Source of the DNA: Stutzerimonas kunmingensis
GTDB taxonomy: Bacteria > Pseudomonadota > Gammaproteobacteria > Pseudomonadales > Pseudomonadaceae
Assembly: GCF_900114065.1 (NCBI RefSeq)
Contig: NZ_FORS01000004.1
Span: forward strand, 248,001-312,000
Direction of reading: 5' to 3'
Length of the DNA stretch: 64,000 bases
The translations under genes were made by a program, and so were the position numbers. The number at the start of each line of letters is the position of its first letter. The stretch's first letter is position 1. The notes under the pieces were generated by a model. The model saw only the letters and a program-made list of their open reading frames with translations, was not told the DNA's origin and ran no database searches. Below are positions 1-10,675 of the stretch, in pieces.

Positions 1-211
1 ATGGACGGGTCCTGCCAGCACGGGATTGCACGAAGCGCCGAGTATAACGGCCCAGGCCGGGAATTCGGGCTTGTCGGTAGAGAGGAGGCGCGCAGGATTC
101 AGACACGCCTCCTGCCTTTCAACGGGGCAGGAATACTAGCCGAAGCCTCTACAAAAGGGAAAGCACGGTGAAAACGCGTGAAAAGCCGGGCGTTGCGCCC
201 TGTCAAACGAA

Positions 212-235
212 AACCGCCGGCATCAGCCGGCGGTT
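212..235 (-). terminator. Rho-independent terminator after the CoA-transferase gene
   Basis: A perfect 10-bp stem (212-221 with 226-235) has the 4-base loop ATCA. Read on the minus strand it is followed by TTTTCG and lies just past the stop of the gene ending at 249. The plus-strand side also ends in a T-run, so it could stop transcription in both directions. No gene is evident in the bases before it (1-209). Confidence 0.85.
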
Positions 236-248
236 CTTTTCTTCTGGA

Positions 249-1745
249 TCACTCGCCCTTGAGCATGTGTCCACGTTCCTCCAGGTTGATGTGCCACTGC
301 ATCGCTTCGCCCAGCAGGTGCGGCGTCTGGCCGCCCTTCTTGCAGGCGTCGTCGAAGTACTTGTTCAGCGCATCGCGGTAGGACGGGTGCACGCAGTTGT
401 CGATGATAGCGCGGGCGCGCTCGCGCGGAGCGAGGCCACGCAGGTCAGCCAGGCCTTGCTCGGTAACCAGAATCTCGACGTCATGCTCGGTGTGGTCAAC
501 GTGAGCAACCATCGGCACGACGCTGGAGATGTTGCCACCCTTGGCGATCGACTTGGTCACGAAGATGGCCATGTGAGCGTTACGCGCGAAATCGCCCGAA
601 CCGCCGATGCCGTTCATCATCTTGGTGCCGCCCACGTGAGTGGAGTTGACGTTGCCATAGATGTCGAACTCGAGCGCGGTGTTGATACCGATGATGCCAA
701 GACGGCGCACAAGCTCAGGATGGTTGGAGATTTCCTGAGGACGCAGGATCAGCTTGTCCTTGTACTTCTCCAGGTTGCCGAACACGCGATCATTGCAACG
801 CTCGGACAGGGTGATGGAGCAACCGGAAGCAAAGGTCATCTTGCCCGCATCGATCAGCTCGAAGGTGCAGTCCTGCAGTACTTCGGAGTACATCACCAAG
901 TCTTCGAACGGCGAATCGATCAGACCGCACATTACCGCGTTGGCGATGTTGCCGATACCGACCTGCATCGGGCCAAGGTTCTTCGCCATACGGCCAGCTT
1001 CGACTTCGCTCTTGAAGAACTCGACCAGATGATTGGCGATGGCCTGGGTTTCTTCGTCCGGCGGAGTGACCGTGGAGTAGGAATCCGGCTGATTGGTGAT
1101 GACGATGGCGGCAATCTTGGCCGGATCGACCGGGATCGAAGTCGCGCCGAGACGATCATCGACCTTGGTCAGCGGGATCGGGCCGCGGTTCGGGCGCTCA
1201 CCCGGGAAGTAGATGTCGTGCAGACCTTCCAGGTTCAGGTTGTGTGCCAGGTTCAGCTCGATGATCACCTGGTCGGCGAACATGGCCAGGTTGGCCGAGT
1301 TGCCTACTGAAGTGGTCGGTACGATGTGGCCCTGCTCGGTGATGCACAACGCTTCGACGATGGTGACGTCGGGACGCTTGATCTGATGATTGCGCATCTG
1401 CTCGACGGTATGCGACAGGTGCTGGTCGATGAACATGACCTCACCGGCGTTAATCGCCTTGCGCAGTACCGGATCGGCCTGGAACGGCATGCGACGGGCC
1501 AGTAGACCCGCGGAAGCCATCTTGCCATCGAGATCGTTACCCAGGCTGGCGCCAGTGACCAGGCTGATCTGCAGCTCCTCGTCCTTGGCACGGTCGATCA
1601 GCGCGAGGGGCACGGCCTTGGCTTCGCCCGCACGGGTGAAGCCGCTCATGCCAACGGTCATGCCGTCGCGAATAAGGGCAGCTGCCTCGTGGGCACTCAT
1701 GACCTTGTTCTGCAGAGAGGACAAGCGGATACGATCAGAATACAT
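249..1745 (-). CDS. Acetyl-CoA hydrolase/transferase family protein (succinyl-CoA:acetate CoA-transferase type)
   Basis: This 498-residue protein has the full length of the Cat1/AarC/ScpC family of class I CoA-transferases, which move CoA between succinyl-CoA and acetate or related acids in the cytoplasm. The glycine-rich stretch QVGIGNIANA (about 261-270) and the MYSEVLQD motif (about 285-292) are visible. The Glu in the latter (residue 288) corresponds to the catalytic glutamate that forms the glutamyl-CoA intermediate in AarC. The C-terminal GGSGDFARNA segment is also typical. The gene stands alone, with a strong terminator behind it and about 200 bases of leader before the tRNA-Lys gene. 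Whether it acts as a transferase or mainly as an acetyl-CoA hydrolase cannot be decided from sequence. Confidence 0.93.
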   Translation of the reverse strand: MYSDRIRLSSLQNKVMSAHEAAALIRDGMTVGMSGFTRAGEAKAVPLALIDRAKDEELQISLVTGASLGNDLDGKMASAGLLARRMPFQADPVLRKAINAGEVMFIDQHLSHTVEQMRNHQIKRPDVTIVEALCITEQGHIVPTTSVGNSANLAMFADQVIIELNLAHNLNLEGLHDIYFPGERPNRGPIPLTKVDDRLGATSIPVDPAKIAAIVITNQPDSYSTVTPPDEETQAIANHLVEFFKSEVEAGRMAKNLGPMQVGIGNIANAVMCGLIDSPFEDLVMYSEVLQDCTFELIDAGKMTFASGCSITLSERCNDRVFGNLEKYKDKLILRPQEISNHPELVRRLGIIGINTALEFDIYGNVNSTHVGGTKMMNGIGGSGDFARNAHMAIFVTKSIAKGGNISSVVPMVAHVDHTEHDVEILVTEQGLADLRGLAPRERARAIIDNCVHPSYRDALNKYFDDACKKGGQTPHLLGEAMQWHINLEERGHMLKGE

Positions 1746-1944
1746 TTGAGCCTCGAACCAACGGTAATCGGAAGGGGCCGCAGTCTATTACGTTTAAAAA
1801 CGCTTGAGCCACCTACTAAGGTCGTAGAGAAAAACGCTTCTTATGACCGAACGTAGCAGCCTGCAGCAACGCAAAATCGCGGCCATTAAAAAGCCGGATA
1901 ACCCTGACAGGCCTCCGGCTTCTTGTGCTCCCTCGAGAGCGATA

Positions 1945-2020
1945 TGGTGGGTCGTGTAGGATTCGAACCTACGACCAATTGGTTAAAAGCCAACTGCTCT
2001 ACCAACTGAGCTAACGACCC
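1945..2020 (-). tRNA. tRNA-Lys (anticodon UUU)
   Basis: This is a 76-base cloverleaf read on the minus strand. The acceptor stem GGGTCGT pairs with ACGACCC, the D-loop has AGCTCAGTTGGTAGAGC, the anticodon loop is CTTTTAA (anticodon TTT), and the T-loop is GGTTCGAATCC. The 3' CCA is encoded. It lies between queC and the CoA-transferase gene. Confidence 0.97.
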
Positions 2021-2129
2021 AATGCGGGGCGCATGATACTGATTTGATTGATGAAAACAAACTTTTTTTTTGAAAAAGTTCGCGATCGCCTTCGTTTGAC
2101 GGCACCCCTCCAGTACTGGCGCAGGCCGC

Positions 2130-2804
2130 TCAGAAATAGCGAGTGGGGTCAGCCAGCCCCGCTTCGGCAAAACCGGCGGCGCGCAATCGACAGCTGTCGC
2201 ACTTGCCACAGGCACGCCCATCCGTGTCGGCCTGATAGCAGGAAACCGTCGCCGCATAGTCCACGCCCAGACGAGTCCCCTCCTGCACGATCCGCGCCTT
2301 GCTCATCTCCTGCAGTGGTGCCTGGATGCGAAACCCCAGCCCTTCTACGCCTGCCTTGGTGGCCAGATTGGCCATTCGCTCGAATGCCGCAACGAACTCC
2401 GGCCGACAATCCGGGTAGCCCGAGTAGTCGACCGCATTGACGCCGATAAAGATGTCACGGGCACCCAGCACCTCAGCCCAGCCAAGGGCCAACGAGAGAA
2501 ACACCGTATTGCGCGCCGGGACGTATGTGACCGGAATACCCTCACCAGGCACCTCAGGCACATCGATGCTGTCGTCGGTCAATGCCGAGCCGCCGATGCC
2601 GTTGAGGTCCAGGCAGATCACCTTGTGTTCGACCACTCCCAGTTGTTGAGCAACACGTTCGGCCGCCTGCAGTTCGGCGCGATGACGCTGGCCGTAGTCA
2701 AAGCTCATGGTGTAGCAGGCGTAGCCCTGAGCACGGGCCATGGCGACCACCGTAGCCGAATCAAGCCCGCCGGACAGCAGGATGACTGCTTTCTTCTCGT
2801 TCAT
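2130..2804 (-). CDS. queC: 7-cyano-7-deazaguanine synthase QueC
   Basis: QueC converts 7-carboxy-7-deazaguanine to preQ0 with ATP and ammonia, a step towards queuosine in tRNA. The 224-residue length is normal. The PP-loop SGGLDS is at residues 11-16. The C-terminal CysX-type cluster (C in VSCYQAD, then ACGKCDSC) supplies the zinc ligands. It sits directly downstream of queE, the preceding pathway enzyme, with about 60 bases between, which suggests co-transcription. Confidence 0.97.
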   Translation of the reverse strand: MNEKKAVILLSGGLDSATVVAMARAQGYACYTMSFDYGQRHRAELQAAERVAQQLGVVEHKVICLDLNGIGGSALTDDSIDVPEVPGEGIPVTYVPARNTVFLSLALGWAEVLGARDIFIGVNAVDYSGYPDCRPEFVAAFERMANLATKAGVEGLGFRIQAPLQEMSKARIVQEGTRLGVDYAATVSCYQADTDGRACGKCDSCRLRAAGFAEAGLADPTRYF

Positions 2805-2867
2805 TTCGCGATACCTTCAAAACGGATGAGCACGACCAGCCAGGGACGAGTCGCTAATGCCAGCGAC

Positions 2868-3509
2868 TCAGTGGCCGGGCGCGTCGTTCCAGATAATCTT
2901 GTGCAACTGAAGCTGCAAGCGCACCGGCAGATTGTCGGCAACGATCCAGTCCGCAAGGGCACGAACATCGACCTGACCGTGACTCGGCGAGAACAACACC
3001 TCTCCGGCACGTCGATCCAGCCCGTACTCGATCAGCTTGCTGACAGCCCAGTCATAATCCTCGCGGGAACAGATGACGAACTTGACCTGATCGTTGCGCG
3101 TTATGCAGGCGATGTTCTCGTAGCGGTTACGCGCGACCTCGGCGGAACCCGGTGTTTTCAGGTCCACTACACGGCTGACACGCTCATCCACCACGGAGAT
3201 ATCGAGTGCACCACTGGTCTCCAGTGAAACCTCATATCCCGCATCGCACAATCGCTGCAGCAAAGGCACGCAGTTGGGCTGCGCCAGCGGCTCTCCCCCG
3301 GTCACGCAGACGTAACGGGGATTGTAGGAGGCAACCCGCTCGACGATCGCGTCGAGCGTCATCAACTCTCCGCCGCTGAATGCGTAGGCGGTATCGCAAT
3401 ATTGACAGCGCAGGGGACAGCCGGTCAGGCGAACGAACACAGTAGGCAATCCACTGGTCCGCGTCTCCCCCTGCAGCGAGTAGAAAATCTCGGTAATTCG
3501 CAGGGTCAT
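2868..3509 (-). CDS. queE: 7-carboxy-7-deazaguanine synthase QueE
   Basis: This radical SAM enzyme makes 7-carboxy-7-deazaguanine from 6-carboxytetrahydropterin in the queuosine/preQ0 pathway. The iron-sulfur motif CPLRCQYC (CX3CX2C) follows the LQGE segment near the N terminus, and the glycine motif CVTGGEPL is present. I chose the start giving MTLRITEIFYSLQGE (215 residues) because family members begin near there. An upstream ATG at 3542 would add 11 residues, but its GGAGG lies only 3 bases before it. queC follows on the same strand. Confidence 0.94.
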   Translation of the reverse strand: MTLRITEIFYSLQGETRTSGLPTVFVRLTGCPLRCQYCDTAYAFSGGELMTLDAIVERVASYNPRYVCVTGGEPLAQPNCVPLLQRLCDAGYEVSLETSGALDISVVDERVSRVVDLKTPGSAEVARNRYENIACITRNDQVKFVICSREDYDWAVSKLIEYGLDRRAGEVLFSPSHGQVDVRALADWIVADNLPVRLQLQLHKIIWNDAPGH

Positions 3510-3584
3510 ATCAGCCACGGGCGTGACGGCTAAACAGGCCATCCGCCTCCGTTGCGGGAAATAGGGGCGGCGATTCTAACGAAA

Positions 3585-3607
3585 AAACCCGCGCGATGGG
3601 CGGGTTT
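3585..3607 (-). terminator. Terminator after the tol-pal-cpoB operon
   Basis: The stem AAACCCGC/GCGGGTTT (3585-3592 with 3600-3607) has a 7-base loop. Minus-strand transcripts run into TTTTTTCG. It lies between the cpoB stop and the queE start, so it separates the Tol-Pal transcript from queEC. Confidence 0.85.
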
Positions 3608-3629
3608 CGTTCGGTCTCGCCAGTGTGCC

Positions 3630-4442
3630 TCAGCGATTGAGCTGACGCTGAGCCAATTGTGCAGCCGATGTATTCGGATACTGGGCAATGACCTCACGCA
3701 GAATGCCCTGCGCCTTGTCCCGGTTACCCAGGCGGATCTCAACATCTGCCAGCTTGTAGAGAGAATCCGGCACCTTGTTGTGCTGCGGATACGCCTGGCT
3801 CACTCGAGCGAACGCCTGACCGGCCCCTTGCAGGTCGCCCTTTGCCAGGTTGACCTCGCCAAGCCAGTACTGGGCGTTGCCAGCGTACTGACTGTCAGGG
3901 TACTTGCGCAGGAATGCAGCGAAAGCCTGGCTGGCCTTGTCGAAATCCTTCGCCTTGATCAGGTCGAAAGCAGCGTCGTAATAGAGCTTTTCCTTTGCAG
4001 GATCGCCCGATGCGCTTTGCGACTGGCCCTGGCTGGCAGCGGCGGGTGCCGAACTTCCAGCTGACGCCGCCGTATTACTGGACGGAGCAGGCTGATTGCC
4101 TGCCGCGGATCCGCTGGACAGACGGCGATCCAGGTCCTGATAGCGTTCCAGCCCCTCTTGTTGCAGGCGCTGGATCTGATTCTGTTGTTCCTCAAGCATG
4201 CCGCGCAGTTGCGCGATCTCTTCCTGCATCTGCTGTAGCTGCATGAAGAGCATGCCCTGTGCCGAAGATGGAGCGGTGGCTCCACCTCCGGCATAGGCAC
4301 CGTCACCGCTCGGCGCGGCGGTGGAGTAATCCGAGTTGCCACTAGCGGCACCTTCTTCGTAATCCACCACCGGCACTTGAGCCACCGCCATCAGCGGCAG
4401 CGCGAGCACTGTAAGAGTCAGAGCATGACGGTACTTACGCAT
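3630..4442 (-). CDS. cpoB: Tol-Pal system protein CpoB (YbgF)
   Basis: This periplasmic Tol-Pal accessory protein coordinates peptidoglycan synthesis with outer membrane constriction. The 270-residue product begins with a Sec signal peptide ending near AVAQ (about 22). A short coiled coil rich in Q, E and L follows (about 60-100; the trimerisation segment in relatives), then a low-complexity Ser/Ala/Gln linker. Three TPR-like repeats occupy the last 120 residues (KAKDFDKASQAF, AKGDLQGAGQAF, RLGNRDKAQGIL). It is the last gene of the operon, 6 bases after pal. Confidence 0.95.
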   Translation of the reverse strand: MRKYRHALTLTVLALPLMAVAQVPVVDYEEGAASGNSDYSTAAPSGDGAYAGGGATAPSSAQGMLFMQLQQMQEEIAQLRGMLEEQQNQIQRLQQEGLERYQDLDRRLSSGSAAGNQPAPSSNTAASAGSSAPAAASQGQSQSASGDPAKEKLYYDAAFDLIKAKDFDKASQAFAAFLRKYPDSQYAGNAQYWLGEVNLAKGDLQGAGQAFARVSQAYPQHNKVPDSLYKLADVEIRLGNRDKAQGILREVIAQYPNTSAAQLAQRQLNR

Positions 4443-4448
4443 GACGAA

Positions 4449-4952
4449 TTACTTGCGCAGTTCGACGCGACGGTTCTGGGCCCAGGACTGCTCGTCGTTA
4501 CCCATGGCAACTGGACGCTCTTCGCCGTAGGAAACCAGCTCCAGCTGAGCCGGGGAAACACCCTGCAGTACCAGGTAACGCTGTACGGCCTTGGAGCGAC
4601 GCTCGCCCAGAGCCATGTTGTACTCACGGGTACCACGCTCGTCGGTGTGGCCTTCCAGAACGACGCGAGCGCCGTTGCCTTTCAGGTCCTTGGCGTGAAC
4701 GTCCAGAGCGCGCATGGCTTCCGGCTTCAGGTCGGAGCTGTCGTACTCGAAGTAGAAGGTAGTGATGGCGCGCAGAGCGGCTTCTTCGCTCATGCTGCTA
4801 TCGACGGAACCGGAATCAGCACCGTAACCAGCATTCGGATCGATCGCGCCCGAACCTTCGCCCGAATCGTCGCCGCCTTTGGAGGAACAACCGACAGCAA
4901 CAGCCATGGCCAGAGCCAGAGCGGTGAACTTACCGAATTTCAGCATTTCCAT
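4449..4952 (-). CDS. pal: Peptidoglycan-associated lipoprotein Pal (OprL)
   Basis: This outer membrane lipoprotein binds peptidoglycan and TolB. With the start at MEMLKFGKF it is 167 residues. A signal peptide ends in a lipobox (VAVGC), and a flexible acidic linker follows. The OmpA-like domain contains [10 protein letters not shown] and the diaminopimelate-binding segment [12 protein letters not shown]. The N terminus is the one typical of Pseudomonas OprL, which is why I prefer this start to the ATG three codons upstream. It lies between tolB and cpoB. Confidence 0.97.
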   Translation of the reverse strand: MEMLKFGKFTALALAMAVAVGCSSKGGDDSGEGSGAIDPNAGYGADSGSVDSSMSEEAALRAITTFYFEYDSSDLKPEAMRALDVHAKDLKGNGARVVLEGHTDERGTREYNMALGERRSKAVQRYLVLQGVSPAQLELVSYGEERPVAMGNDEQSWAQNRRVELRK

Positions 4953-4998
4953 TTGTAACAACCCCAGGTGTGTTTTGGTTAAAAGCGTTGATACCGCA

Positions 4999-6300
4999 TC
5001 AGTTCAGGTAAGGGGACCAGGACGGCTCTCGGACTTCGCCTTGAGCTGTAGGAAGCGGGAGCCTAACGCGTCCATTGATGGACACGAGCATCAAGACTCC
5101 CCGGCCCTGCTGGCGGGTGGCGTAGATTAGCATGGTGCCATTAGGCGCAACAGTGGGCGATTCATCCAGACTGGTATCCGAGAGTATTCGCAAATTGCCA
5201 CGCTGCAGATCCTGCGCAGCAACCTTGAAGTTTGTGTAACCGTCCTGGCGATGGATCATTACCAGCGTCTTCTCGTCGGCCGATAGCTTCGGGTTGGCGT
5301 TGTAGTTGCCAACGAACGTCACACGCTCAGCCGAATTGCTGCCCAACCGCTGCTTGTAGACCTGAGGCTTGCCAGCACGGTCAGAGGTGTAATAAATGGT
5401 CTGACCATCAGCACCCCAGAAGGGTTCGGTATCGATCGCGTAGTGATTGGTCAGGCGCTGCAACTGCCGCGAGCCGAGGTCCATCACATAGATTTCCGGA
5501 TTGCCATCTTTCGACAGTACGAACGCCAGGCGATTGCCATCTGGCGAGAATGCCGGCGCACCGTTCAAACCTTCGAAGTTGGTGACCTGTTCGCGGCGAC
5601 CCGTGTCGATGTGCTGAATGAAAATACGTGGACGCTTCTGTTCGAAGGACACATAGGCAATACGGCGTCCGTCCGGTGAATAACGCGGGGAGAGGATGGG
5701 CTCGCGCGATTGCAGCAGAGTCACCGCCCGAGCGCCGTCATAATCCGAACGCTGCAGCGTGTAGCGCGTGTTGGCGCCACCCAGCCGCTCAACCGTCACA
5801 TACAGCAGACGCGTGGAAAACGCGCCCTTGATGCCGGTGAGCTTCTCGAAGGACTGATCCGCCGCATGGTGCGCCATGTCGCGCAACTGATCCGGGGAAC
5901 CACCAACGGTTCCAGTCATCACCTGCTGTTCGGTCGTTACGTTGAACACTTCGTAACGGACCTGAAGGCGGCCACCGGCCGGCTCGATATTGCCGACCAT
6001 TACGTACTGGGCGCCCAGAGCCTTCCAGTCGCGATAGATGATCTCGCTGCCGCGGGTCGGCATGCTGATCATGTTCTGCCGCGGAATGGGCTGGAAAATA
6101 CCGGAATTGCGCAGGTCGTTGCCGACGATTTCCGCCATGTCCTCAGGCAGTACGGTGCCGCCCTGCCAACCGAATGGAACGACTGCGATCGGGATCGCAC
6201 GGTCGGCACCACTGGTGACGACGATGTTTTTTTCCTGCGCCACCGCCATTCCCGCCAGGCAGCAGAGCAGGACAAGTAGACCTCGAAGGGAGTTGATCAC
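4999..6300 (-). CDS. tolB: Tol-Pal system beta-propeller protein TolB
   Basis: This periplasmic protein links TolA and Pal. The 433-residue length is standard. It has a Sec signal peptide (cleavage near VAQ, residue 21), an N-terminal alpha/beta domain (about 25-165), and a six-bladed WD40-like propeller with repeated S/P-DG motifs ([41 protein letters not shown]). The start codon is GTG and overlaps the tolA stop (GTGA), implying translational coupling. Confidence 0.97.
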   Translation of the reverse strand: MINSLRGLLVLLCCLAGMAVAQEKNIVVTSGADRAIPIAVVPFGWQGGTVLPEDMAEIVGNDLRNSGIFQPIPRQNMISMPTRGSEIIYRDWKALGAQYVMVGNIEPAGGRLQVRYEVFNVTTEQQVMTGTVGGSPDQLRDMAHHAADQSFEKLTGIKGAFSTRLLYVTVERLGGANTRYTLQRSDYDGARAVTLLQSREPILSPRYSPDGRRIAYVSFEQKRPRIFIQHIDTGRREQVTNFEGLNGAPAFSPDGNRLAFVLSKDGNPEIYVMDLGSRQLQRLTNHYAIDTEPFWGADGQTIYYTSDRAGKPQVYKQRLGSNSAERVTFVGNYNANPKLSADEKTLVMIHRQDGYTNFKVAAQDLQRGNLRILSDTSLDESPTVAPNGTMLIYATRQQGRGVLMLVSINGRVRLPLPTAQGEVREPSWSPYLN

Positions 6301-7298
6301 AACGCAAGATCCTCAGGCGTAAATGTCATTTTGAAGGACCGGTAAGGCTGGAAGTCCTGCGGGCTCAGGCCCTGCATTTCCGTCAGCCGACCGATGTTCT
6401 TTACTGCGGCAACCGCAGAATTGTCGAATGGCACATCTCCGCTCGATCTGGAGACGCTGACGTTGGTGATGGTGCCATCCGGAAGCATGTTTACCTGGAG
6501 CTCCACGGTCATGTTATTCCTTGCAGAAGGAGGCCTGCTCCACCCTTCCGCAGCACGTATCTTGATTAAGTCATCGTAGTTACCAGAAACCTGATCGCCT
6601 TGCGTATCAGCCATTGCCTGCTCACGCTCAGTTGTATCCGACAGCAGCTCGGCAAGCGCCTGCGCCTTCTTGTCTTCTGCCGCTTTGCGCGCGGCTTCCG
6701 CCGCAGCCTTCTTCTTGGCATCTTCAGCAGCTTTTTTCTTGGCAGCTTCGGCGGCAGCTTTCTTCTTCGCTTCCTCAGCCGCCTTGCGCTTGGCTTCTTC
6801 GGCGGCCTTCTTCTTGGCCTCCTCTGCTGCCTTCTTCTTGGCCAGTTCTTCAGCAGTCTTTTTCTTGGCGATGTCAGCCTGCTTCTGCTGTTCGACCTTC
6901 TTGGCTTCCTCGGCCTTTTTCGCCGCAGCCGCTTTATCGGCTGCGGCTTTCGCCGCATCCGCCTTTCGAGCCTCTTCCGCCTTCTTTTGTTCCGCAGCGC
7001 GGGTGGCAGCAGCCTGCTTCTGCTGCTCGACCTTACGCTGTTCCATCTGTTCGCTTTCGAACTGCTTGGCAGCCGTCTTCTTCGCTTCGCCGGCAATCTT
7101 CTGATTGGTCTGAGTCGTCGCCTGGCTCTGCGACTTCAACTGATACAAGGTGGCCTGCACGATCGGCTTGGACGGCGGCAGCTCGGGCGTCATCGAAAAG
7201 CTGACGAACAGCATGCCGAAAATAATGACGTGCAGACCTACCGCTAGCACGGTCGGCCAGAAGTAGCTCTGCGAAGGCGATGACTCACGCTGCTGCAT
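6297..7298 (-). CDS. tolA: Tol-Pal system inner membrane protein TolA
   Basis: TolA spans the periplasm from the inner membrane TolQR motor to TolB-Pal. With the ATG at 7298 it is 333 residues. There is one transmembrane helix near residues 14-36. A very long Lys/Ala/Glu-rich helical domain II (about 75-215) contains repeated AAEEAKKKA units. The C-terminal globular domain III contains [19 protein letters not shown]. The ATG shares its A with the tolR stop (TGATG). A TTG one codon upstream is also possible. The repeated coding region explains the strong purine bias of the coding strand around 6660-6960. Confidence 0.96.
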   Translation of the reverse strand: MQQRESSPSQSYFWPTVLAVGLHVIIFGMLFVSFSMTPELPPSKPIVQATLYQLKSQSQATTQTNQKIAGEAKKTAAKQFESEQMEQRKVEQQKQAAATRAAEQKKAEEARKADAAKAAADKAAAAKKAEEAKKVEQQKQADIAKKKTAEELAKKKAAEEAKKKAAEEAKRKAAEEAKKKAAAEAAKKKAAEDAKKKAAAEAARKAAEDKKAQALAELLSDTTEREQAMADTQGDQVSGNYDDLIKIRAAEGWSRPPSARNNMTVELQVNMLPDGTITNVSVSRSSGDVPFDNSAVAAVKNIGRLTEMQGLSPQDFQPYRSFKMTFTPEDLAL

Positions 7299-7738
7299 CA
7301 AGGCGCCTCGGTGATCAAACCGACATTACCCACGCCGGCTTCCTGCAGACCGCCCATGGCCTCCATCACCGAACCATAATCAACCGCGCGATCGCCACGG
7401 ATGAACACCTGGGTATCCGGACGCTGGCGCATGATGGCAACGACAGCCTGCGTCATGTCTGCCAATGCGACGGCCTCGTTGCCCTTGCTGTCGGTATCGA
7501 CCTCGCTACCGACGTTCCAGTAATAGGTTTTGTCAGCCTTGATGGAAATGGTCAGCACCTGCTTGTCGTTATCCTGCGGTAAGGCTTCGCTGCTGACCTT
7601 GGGCAGATCGACCTTGACGCCCTGATTGAGCATCGGCGCCGTGACCATGAAGATAACCAGCAGCACCAGCATCACATCGATGTAAGGCACCACGTTCATC
7701 TCGGCGACGGGCTTGCGTCTGTTGCGGATTCTGGCCAT
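7298..7738 (-). CDS. tolR: Tol-Pal system protein TolR
   Basis: TolR is an ExbD/MotB-type subunit of the proton-driven TolQR motor. The 146-residue protein has one transmembrane helix near the N terminus carrying the conserved proton-channel Asp ([17 protein letters not shown]). A periplasmic domain follows with [10 protein letters not shown]. It overlaps tolA by one base and follows tolQ by 11 bases. Confidence 0.96.
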   Translation of the reverse strand: MARIRNRRKPVAEMNVVPYIDVMLVLLVIFMVTAPMLNQGVKVDLPKVSSEALPQDNDKQVLTISIKADKTYYWNVGSEVDTDSKGNEAVALADMTQAVVAIMRQRPDTQVFIRGDRAVDYGSVMEAMGGLQEAGVGNVGLITEAP

Positions 7739-7749
7739 GGCCGTGGGCC

Positions 7750-8442
7750 TCAGTCTTCGGTGGTGTGAACTTTGCGGTGGAGGATGGCCTGGAACTCATC
7801 GGCAAAGGTGTAATAACGACCGATGAGCATCTCGCCCCGCGCGGCGAAACGGTTGTAGGCGATCACCGCAGGAATCGCGGCGAACAAACCGATCGCCGTA
7901 GCGATCAGCGCTTCGGCGATGCCTGGCGCCACAGTCGCTAGAGTTGCCTGCTGAACCTGAGCCAGGCCGCGAAAGGAGTTCATGATCCCCCAGACGGTAC
8001 CGAACAGGCCGATGTAAGGGCTGGTGGAACCAACGGTGGCCAGGAATGGCAAGCTCTGCTCGAGCTTTTCCTCTTCACGGGAAATCGCCACGCGCATGGC
8101 GCGATTGACCCCATCCATCACCGCATCGGGATCGACACCCTGCTGCTGACGCAGACGGGAAAATTCCTTGAAGCCGGCGCGAAAGATCTGCTCGACGCCA
8201 GAATCCGGATCCGGGTTGCTGCCTGCCTGGCGATACAGCTTGGACAGGTCGATACCGGACCAGAAGCGCTCTTCGAAGGTATCGAGTGCCCGCTTCGCGG
8301 CACGCAGCATACTGCCGCGCTGAAAAATCAGAATCCATGATGCGACCGAAGCGGCCACCAGAATCAGCATGACCAGCTGCACCACGAAGCTGGCGTTGCT
8401 GATCAGGCTCCACATGGACATGTGATCGACGTTGGCTTCCAC
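7750..8442 (-). CDS. tolQ: Tol-Pal system protein TolQ
   Basis: TolQ is an ExbB/MotA-type inner membrane subunit of the Tol motor. The 230-residue protein has three predicted transmembrane segments: about 10-32 ([16 protein letters not shown]), about 135-160 ([24 protein letters not shown]) and about 170-195 ([23 protein letters not shown]). The [10 protein letters not shown] and [13 protein letters not shown] motifs are diagnostic. The start is 2 bases after the ybgC stop. Confidence 0.97.
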   Translation of the reverse strand: MEANVDHMSMWSLISNASFVVQLVMLILVAASVASWILIFQRGSMLRAAKRALDTFEERFWSGIDLSKLYRQAGSNPDPDSGVEQIFRAGFKEFSRLRQQQGVDPDAVMDGVNRAMRVAISREEEKLEQSLPFLATVGSTSPYIGLFGTVWGIMNSFRGLAQVQQATLATVAPGIAEALIATAIGLFAAIPAVIAYNRFAARGEMLIGRYYTFADEFQAILHRKVHTTED

Positions 8443-8444
8443 GC

Positions 8445-8888
8445 TTACTCTCCTGCAGGGGATAGACCCGAGCCAGCGAAGGCGACACGCAGCGCTTCGG
8501 GAATGGCTCGGGGTTTCAAACTTTCGGCACGCACGCAGGCAACCAGCACCTGCCCCTCACAAAGCAGAACATCATCCAGTGCACGCCGGACCTGCTGGCG
8601 AAACCGCAGACTGGCGCGATTCACCTCAACCACCTCGGCCGTCACCAGCAATTCATCGTCCAGGCGAGCCGGTGCTCGGTAGCGGGCTTCGACCGAATGC
8701 ACGACGAACAGCAAGTCCTCACCGGCCAGCTGCGACTGGGCGAATCCCAGGCTGCGCAACCGCTCGGTACGAGCTCGCTCCATGAATTTGAGGTAATTGA
8801 CGTAGTAGACAATGCCGCCCGCGTCGGTGTCCTCGTAATAGACTCGACAGCGGTGGGTGAAGATTTCAGCTCCGGCTTGCGCGCGCAT
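8445..8888 (-). CDS. ybgC: Tol-Pal-associated acyl-CoA thioesterase YbgC
   Basis: This hotdog-fold thioesterase is the first gene of the Tol-Pal operon. The [24 protein letters not shown] segment contains the active-site Asp and the family signature, split here only by length limits. With the start at MRAQAGAE it is 147 residues, the usual size. An alternative upstream ATG at 8915 adds nine residues that lack family resemblance. It lies 52 bases after ruvB if the start is 8888. Confidence 0.93.
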   Translation of the reverse strand: MRAQAGAEIFTHRCRVYYEDTDAGGIVYYVNYLKFMERARTERLRSLGFAQSQLAGEDLLFVVHSVEARYRAPARLDDELLVTAEVVEVNRASLRFRQQVRRALDDVLLCEGQVLVACVRAESLKPRAIPEALRVAFAGSGLSPAGE

Positions 8889-8939
8889 ACTAGTGCTCGG
8901 CCCTGTAAATGCCAATCGGGTAACAGAACAATATTTTCT

Positions 8940-9992
8940 TCAAACTATGTCGCCATCGAACAGATCCGGCGTTGGAGCATCGCTCATGCGCTTGGGCAGG
9001 TTGAGGCCGAAATGGAGATAGGCGTGACGCGTCACGACCCGACCGCGCGGCGTGCGCATGATGTAGCCCTGCTGGATGAGGTACGGCTCGAGCACATCCT
9101 CGATGGTGTGCCGCTCTTCACTGATCGCAGCGGCCAGGCTGTCGATCCCCACCGGTCCGCCGTCGAACTTCTCGATCAGCGTCAGTAGCAGCCGGCGATC
9201 CTGATGATCGAAGCCTCGCTCATCGACGTCGAGCATGTTCAAGGCAAGGTCGGCAATCTGCCGGGTGATCTCGCCACGACCCCGCACTTCTGCGAAATCT
9301 CGCACACGGCGTAGCAAGCGGTTAGCGATACGCGGCGTCCCTCGCGCCCGACGGGCAATCTCGAATGCACCCTCCGGCTCGGTCGGCAGACCGAGGATAC
9401 CGGCGGAACGGCTGACGATGGTCGCCAGGTCCTCGGTGGAATAGAACTCCAGACGCTGGACGATACCGAATCGGTCTCGCAATGGATTGGTCAGCATACC
9501 GGCCCGCGTGGTGGCGCCCACAAGGGTGAACGGCGGCAGATCCAGCTTGATCGAGCGAGCCGCAGGCCCCTCGCCGATCATGATATCCAGCTGGAAATCT
9601 TCCATCGCCGGGTACAGAACCTCCTCGACAATGGGCGAAAGGCGATGGATCTCGTCGACGAACAGAACGTCGCCCGCCTCCAGATTGGTCAGCAATGCGG
9701 CCAGGTCACCCGGTCGCTCAAGCACCGGGCCCGACGTGCTCTTGATCGACACGCCCATCTCTTCGGCGATGATGTTCGCCAAGGTAGTCTTGCCCAGCCC
9801 CGGCGGACCAAAGATGAGCGTGTGATCGAGCGCTTCCTGACGGCCCTTGGCGGCGCGGATGAATAGATCCATCTGTTCGCGCACGACCGGCTGACCGATG
9901 TACTCGGCCAGCTTGAGTGGCCGAATGGCGCGATCCAGTTGCTCGTCGCGATCGCGACTGCCTGCCGTGACGATACGATCCGCTTCGATCAT
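8940..9992 (-). CDS. ruvB: Holliday junction branch migration helicase RuvB
   Basis: RuvB is the AAA+ motor that drives branch migration with RuvA. The 350-residue protein has Walker [10 protein letters not shown] (about 66-74), Walker B FVDEIH (about 114-119), the sensor GATTRAGML and the arginine-finger region [14 protein letters not shown]-terminal winged helix contains [12 protein letters not shown]. It follows ruvA by 3 bases, in a ruvC-ruvA-ruvB order. Confidence 0.98.
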   Translation of the reverse strand: MIEADRIVTAGSRDRDEQLDRAIRPLKLAEYIGQPVVREQMDLFIRAAKGRQEALDHTLIFGPPGLGKTTLANIIAEEMGVSIKSTSGPVLERPGDLAALLTNLEAGDVLFVDEIHRLSPIVEEVLYPAMEDFQLDIMIGEGPAARSIKLDLPPFTLVGATTRAGMLTNPLRDRFGIVQRLEFYSTEDLATIVSRSAGILGLPTEPEGAFEIARRARGTPRIANRLLRRVRDFAEVRGRGEITRQIADLALNMLDVDERGFDHQDRRLLLTLIEKFDGGPVGIDSLAAAISEERHTIEDVLEPYLIQQGYIMRTPRGRVVTRHAYLHFGLNLPKRMSDAPTPDLFDGDIV

Positions 9993-9995
9993 GGC

Positions 9996-10601
9996 TTACA
10001 CCATGCCCTTGAGGGCGCGACGGATCATTTCTTCACTGCTCAAATCATCTTCCTGTATGGCGGACACTGCACGGCTGGCTTCCTGTGGCTTGAAGCCCAG
10101 GGAGATCAACGCGCTGACCGCATCATTCTCGGCGCTTGTGACTGCCATTTTGCTCCCGGGTTCAACCACGAAGGTCGCGATTGCGGGCATGCTCTCCCAC
10201 GCCTTGAAGCGGTCCTTCAACTCCACCAGAAGCCGCTCGGCGGTCTTCTTGCCAACGCCTGGGATGCGCACCAGGACCGACGTATCCTGTGCTTGCACAC
10301 AACGCACCAGCTCATCGACTTCCAGTCCGGACATCAACGCCAACGCCAGCTTCGGTCCCACACCGTTCAAACGGATCAGCTCACGGAACAGCTCGCGCTC
10401 GCGCTTCTCGGCGAAGCCATAAAGAAGTTGTGCGTCTTCACGCACGACGAGATGCGTATGCAGCGTCACCGGCTCGCCGACCGCCGGCAGGCGATACAGC
10501 GTCGTCATCGGCACTTCGACCTCATAGCCGATACCGTTGACATCGAGAATCAGATGTGGCGGTTGCTTTTCCACCAGCGTGCCACGCAAACGTCCGATCA
10601 A
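9996..10601 (-). CDS. ruvA: Holliday junction DNA-binding protein RuvA
   Basis: RuvA is the tetrameric junction-binding subunit of RuvAB. The 201-residue protein has an N-terminal OB-fold ([23 protein letters not shown]) and two helix-hairpin-helix motifs ([16 protein letters not shown] and [16 protein letters not shown]). A C-terminal three-helix domain binds RuvB (residues about 150-200). It lies between ruvC and ruvB on the minus strand. Confidence 0.98.
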   Translation of the reverse strand: MIGRLRGTLVEKQPPHLILDVNGIGYEVEVPMTTLYRLPAVGEPVTLHTHLVVREDAQLLYGFAEKRERELFRELIRLNGVGPKLALALMSGLEVDELVRCVQAQDTSVLVRIPGVGKKTAERLLVELKDRFKAWESMPAIATFVVEPGSKMAVTSAENDAVSALISLGFKPQEASRAVSAIQEDDLSSEEMIRRALKGMV

Positions 10602-10675
10602 GCTGTTTCCTCCATGGCCATCGCATCCGCTGACGACCAGTCGATTATTCGTTCAACCAAGAGAGTTTGCGCCGA

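Noticed and set aside
1..171. Short plus-strand frame starting at the first base (56 codons)
   Set aside because: There is no ribosome binding site in view and no recognisable sequence. I see no supported feature there besides a weak inverted repeat at 83-113.
168..1310. 380-codon plus-strand frame
   Set aside because: It is antisense to the CoA-transferase gene and has no recognisable domain.
6660..6960. Low-complexity repeat in the tol region
   Set aside because: This is the Lys/Ala-rich helical domain II of TolA, normal for the family.
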